NCBI GenBank assembly: GCA_937907055.1
Contig: CALCTW010000118.1
Coordinates: 1-15,425 of the forward strand
DNA: 15,425 bases
Source of the DNA: an uncultured Clostridia bacterium
GTDB taxonomy: Bacteria > Bacillota > Clostridia > Christensenellales > Aristaeellaceae
Direction of reading: 5' to 3'
The translations under genes and the position numbers were made by a program. How positions within the stretch are numbered: position 1 is the stretch's first letter; each line of letters opens with the position of its first letter. A model generated the notes under the pieces. It had not been told where the DNA came from. It ran no database searches and saw only the letters and a program-made list of their open reading frames with translations. Below, one piece after another: positions 13,601-15,425 of this stretch.

Positions 13601-13601
13601 A
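13585..13601 (+). promoter_or_regulatory. CtsR operator (heptad repeat) overlapping the hsp20 -35
   Basis: GGTCAAT-AAA-GGTCAAA matches the CtsR consensus, a tandem RGTCAAA heptad separated by 3 bp, with one mismatch (T for A at the end of the first heptad). It covers the -35 hexamer and part of the spacer of the hsp20 promoter, the expected repressor position. No CIRCE element (HrcA site) is present. Confidence 0.8.
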
Positions 13602-13634
13602 GTCTAATTAGATCTAAATTTGTTGTATTCAGCG

Positions 13635-13710
13635 TTTTTTGTGTGTTTTTGGATACTTTTTAAGTTTTTTTGAATTATTTCACTGTTTTTCTCGTTATTT
13701 TGACTGTTTT
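13635..13710. other. Helically phased T-tracts, predicted intrinsically curved DNA
   Basis: Eight runs of T on the plus strand (13635-13640, 13646-13650, 13657-13661, 13665-13671, 13678-13680, 13686-13690, 13698-13701, 13707-13710) have centres 9 to 11.5 bp apart, mean about 10.1 bp. Tracts in phase with the helix bend DNA strongly. The block lies upstream of the hsp20 -35, in the UP-element zone and beyond, and about 59 bp upstream of the MATE -35. Confidence 0.65.
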
Positions 13711-13768
13711 CATCAAAAACGGGAGATCTGCCCCAAAAATAAACGGCTTGAACATGCAAAAACCGCAC

Positions 13769-13797
13769 TTGACAGAGAAAAATGAAATAACGATAAT
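13769..13797 (+). promoter_or_regulatory. Sigma-A promoter of the MATE gene
   Basis: Consensus TTGACA (13769-13774), 17 bp spacer, GATAAT (13792-13797). The start would be near 13804, about 39 nt before the ATG, with AGGAGG 10 nt upstream of it. Confidence 0.8.
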
Positions 13798-13842
13798 AAG
13801 GAACGCCGTGACAATGGCGGCACGGCAGGAGGAAAACAGGCA

Positions 13843-15198
13843 ATGAATAAGGACCTGACGCGCGGCGCGCCGCAAAGCGTGCTATGGCGTTTTTGTCTTC
13901 CGCTGTTTGGCAGTGTGATCTTCCAGCAGCTGTACAACATCGCGGATTCGTGGGTCGCGGGCCGGTTCATCGGCGAGCAGGCGCTGGCGGCCGTGAGCAA
14001 CAGCTATGAGATCACGCTGATCTATCTGGCGATCGCCTTCGGCTGCAATATCGGCTGCTCGGTGATCACCTCCCGTTATTTCGGCGCGAAGGATATGGAC
14101 CGGGTGAAGACCACCGTTTCCACCGCTTTCATCGCTTCTCTGACAGCCTGTATCACGCTGATGCTGATCGGACTGATCGGCGGCGGGCTGCTGCTGCGGC
14201 TGATGCGGACCCCGGAAGGGACGCTGATGGCGGACTCGCTTCTGTATCTGCGGATCTACACGTTGGGGCTGCCCTTCGTGTTCTTCTATAACCTGTCGAC
14301 CGGCATTTTTACAGCGCTGGGCGACTCCAGAACGCCTTTCTGGTTCCTGTCGGTCTCCTCTGTCGTGAACATCGGGATGGATATCCTGTTCGTTCAGGGA
14401 CTGGGGATGCGCGTGGAGGGCGTAGCGTGGGCCACGCTGATCTGCCAGGGCGTCAGCTGCGTTCTTTCTGTGCTGATCGTGCTGAAACGGCTGCGGAGCC
14501 TGAAGGCCGGCAGACAGGTAAAGCTGTTTGACAGGGTGATCTTCCGACAGTTTCTCGGCATCGCGGTGCCGAGCGCGCTGCAGCAGAGCTTTATCTCGAT
14601 CGGCAATATTATTCTGCAGGGCGTGATCAATAACTTCAAGGACGCGGTGATGGCCGGATACGGGGCGGGCGTGAAACTGAACAACCTGGTGATCACCTCC
14701 TTTACCACCCTGGGCAACGGCATATCCAACTACACCTCGCAGAACATCGGCGCGGACAAGCCTGAACGCGTCCATCCCGGCTTCAAGGCCGGACTGAAGA
14801 TGGTGACGATCCTTTCGGTAGTGCTGGGCAGCCTGTATTTCATCTTTCCGGAAGCATTGCTGCGGTTCTTTATTCAGGATCCGACTGAAGAAGCGATCCG
14901 TTCCGGTGTGCTGTTCCTGAGGATCCTGTCGCCGTTCTACATCGTGGTATCATGCAAGCTGATCTCGGACGGCGTGCTGCGCGGCGCGGGAAAAATGAAG
15001 CAGTTTATGATCGGAACCTTCACAGATCTTGTGCTGCGCGTAGCGCTGGCGATCCTGCTCTCCTCCACAGCCCTCGGATGGGTGGGCATCTGGTGCGCCT
15101 GGCCGATCGGCTGGATACTGGGCACCGGGCTTTCCCTGATCTATTACAGACAGAGCGGATGGCACCGCGGGCTTGACACGAAAGAAACGGCAGGATAA
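13843..15198 (+). CDS. MATE family multidrug/Na+ or H+ antiporter
   Basis: The 451-residue length and hydrophobic pattern fit a 12-helix MATE exporter in the cytoplasmic membrane, which couples drug or metabolite efflux to a Na+ or H+ gradient. Signatures include the first helix FCLPLFGSVIFQQLYNIADS, VAGRFIGEQALAAVS, and the repeated-half motifs GISNYTSQNIGADKPERV (second half) and SRYFGAKDMDRV (first half). It belongs to the DinF/NorM-like branch common in Clostridia; substrate cannot be predicted. The gene has its own promoter, divergent from hsp20. The last codons (DTKETAG) and the stop overlap the promoter of the next gene. Confidence 0.92.
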   Translation: MNKDLTRGAPQSVLWRFCLPLFGSVIFQQLYNIADSWVAGRFIGEQALAAVSNSYEITLIYLAIAFGCNIGCSVITSRYFGAKDMDRVKTTVSTAFIASLTACITLMLIGLIGGGLLLRLMRTPEGTLMADSLLYLRIYTLGLPFVFFYNLSTGIFTALGDSRTPFWFLSVSSVVNIGMDILFVQGLGMRVEGVAWATLICQGVSCVLSVLIVLKRLRSLKAGRQVKLFDRVIFRQFLGIAVPSALQQSFISIGNIILQGVINNFKDAVMAGYGAGVKLNNLVITSFTTLGNGISNYTSQNIGADKPERVHPGFKAGLKMVTILSVVLGSLYFIFPEALLRFFIQDPTEEAIRSGVLFLRILSPFYIVVSCKLISDGVLRGAGKMKQFMIGTFTDLVLRVALAILLSSTALGWVGIWCAWPIGWILGTGLSLIYYRQSGWHRGLDTKETAG

Positions 15199-15201
15199 AA
15201 T
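15173..15201 (+). promoter_or_regulatory. Sigma-A promoter of the HTH gene, inside the end of the MATE gene
   Basis: Consensus TTGACA (15173-15178), 17 bp spacer, TAAAAT (15196-15201). The -10 includes the MATE stop codon TAA (15196-15198). The start would be near 15208, about 56 nt before the HTH ATG. Confidence 0.7.
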
Positions 15202-15263
15202 AAACAGGAAAGACAAAGGGCGGCGAACCGTCCTGACACTGAACAGTAAAAGAGGAATGTGAA

Positions 15264-15425
15264 ATGAGCAGACTGGGAGATCTTCTGCGTCTGGAACGCA
15301 CCCGTCAGGGCCTGACCTATAAGCAGGTAGCCCGCAAATGCGGTGTGAGCGATAAATACCTGCAGGAGGTGGAGGCCGGCACGCGCATCATCCGTGATGA
15401 CGAGGCCCGCCGCATCCTGCGCACC
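15264..15425 (+). CDS. XRE-type helix-turn-helix protein, N-terminal part only
   Basis: The 54 visible residues form a Cro/C1-type helix-turn-helix: LGDLLRLERTRQGLTYKQVARKCGVSDKYLQEVEAG with the recognition helix around SDKYLQEVE, followed by TRIIRDDEARRILR. The gene runs off the window, so the effector part is unseen. GAGG lies 9 nt before the ATG. It has its own promoter. It may regulate itself or the neighbouring exporter gene; nothing here shows that. Confidence 0.8.
   Translation, partial: MSRLGDLLRLERTRQGLTYKQVARKCGVSDKYLQEVEAGTRIIRDDEARRILRT

Noticed and set aside
1..15425. tRNA, rRNA, riboswitch, CRISPR array, transposase or phage module
   Set aside because: Reading both strands gave no cloverleaf, conserved riboswitch core, regularly spaced repeats or mobile-element gene.

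Overview
The window looks like chromosomal DNA from a Gram-positive anaerobe of the class Clostridia, perhaps a gut or rumen lineage. The support is canonical sigma-A promoters with 17-18 bp spacers, strong GGAGG ribosome binding sites, MurB-WhiA linkage, a CtsR-type heat-shock operator, a PepV dipeptidase and a secreted DUF6273 protein. Most genes are GC-rich; the DUF6273 gene (2936-4453) is clearly more A/T-rich. I see no rRNA, tRNA, CRISPR, IS element or phage gene.

Left part (1-5206, all minus strand). A TetM/EF-G-like ribosomal GTPase is followed in the same frame, after one TAG codon, by the start of a YacP/Rae1-like NYN ribonuclease domain that runs off the window. Next come a 77-residue orphan protein, a secreted repeat protein with a C-terminal DUF6273 domain, and a VanZ-family membrane protein interrupted by an in-frame TAG at a conserved position. 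Each has its own sigma-A promoter.

Middle (5207-12794, plus strand). After a roughly 400 bp spacer holding a strong orphan terminator and phased GTCAC repeats, a five-gene operon runs from one promoter: an RsuA-like pseudouridine synthase, an RsmC-like methyltransferase, PepV, an orphan DUF1667 protein and mannose-6-phosphate isomerase. It ends at a hairpin terminator. A second operon from tandem promoters holds murB, whiA and a two-domain protein. In that protein an HPr/Crh-like domain (Asn at position 15, Ser-46 kept) is fused to an aminoglycoside-nucleotidyltransferase-like domain. It sits where Bacillus has crh, next to whiA; rapZ and yvcK are absent from the locus.

Right part (12795-15425). 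Two tandem hairpins separate the murB operon from a convergent hsp20 gene whose promoter overlaps a CtsR box. Between hsp20 and the divergent MATE exporter gene lies about 75 bp of helically phased T-tracts, likely curved DNA. The window ends in a partial XRE-type regulator gene whose promoter overlaps the MATE stop codon.

The most notable pattern concerns UAG. All 13 complete reading frames end in TGA (9) or TAA (4). The only two in-frame TAG codons interrupt otherwise intact conserved proteins. This could be amber suppression or recoding, recent nonsense mutation, or G-to-T sequence error. The window alone cannot decide.
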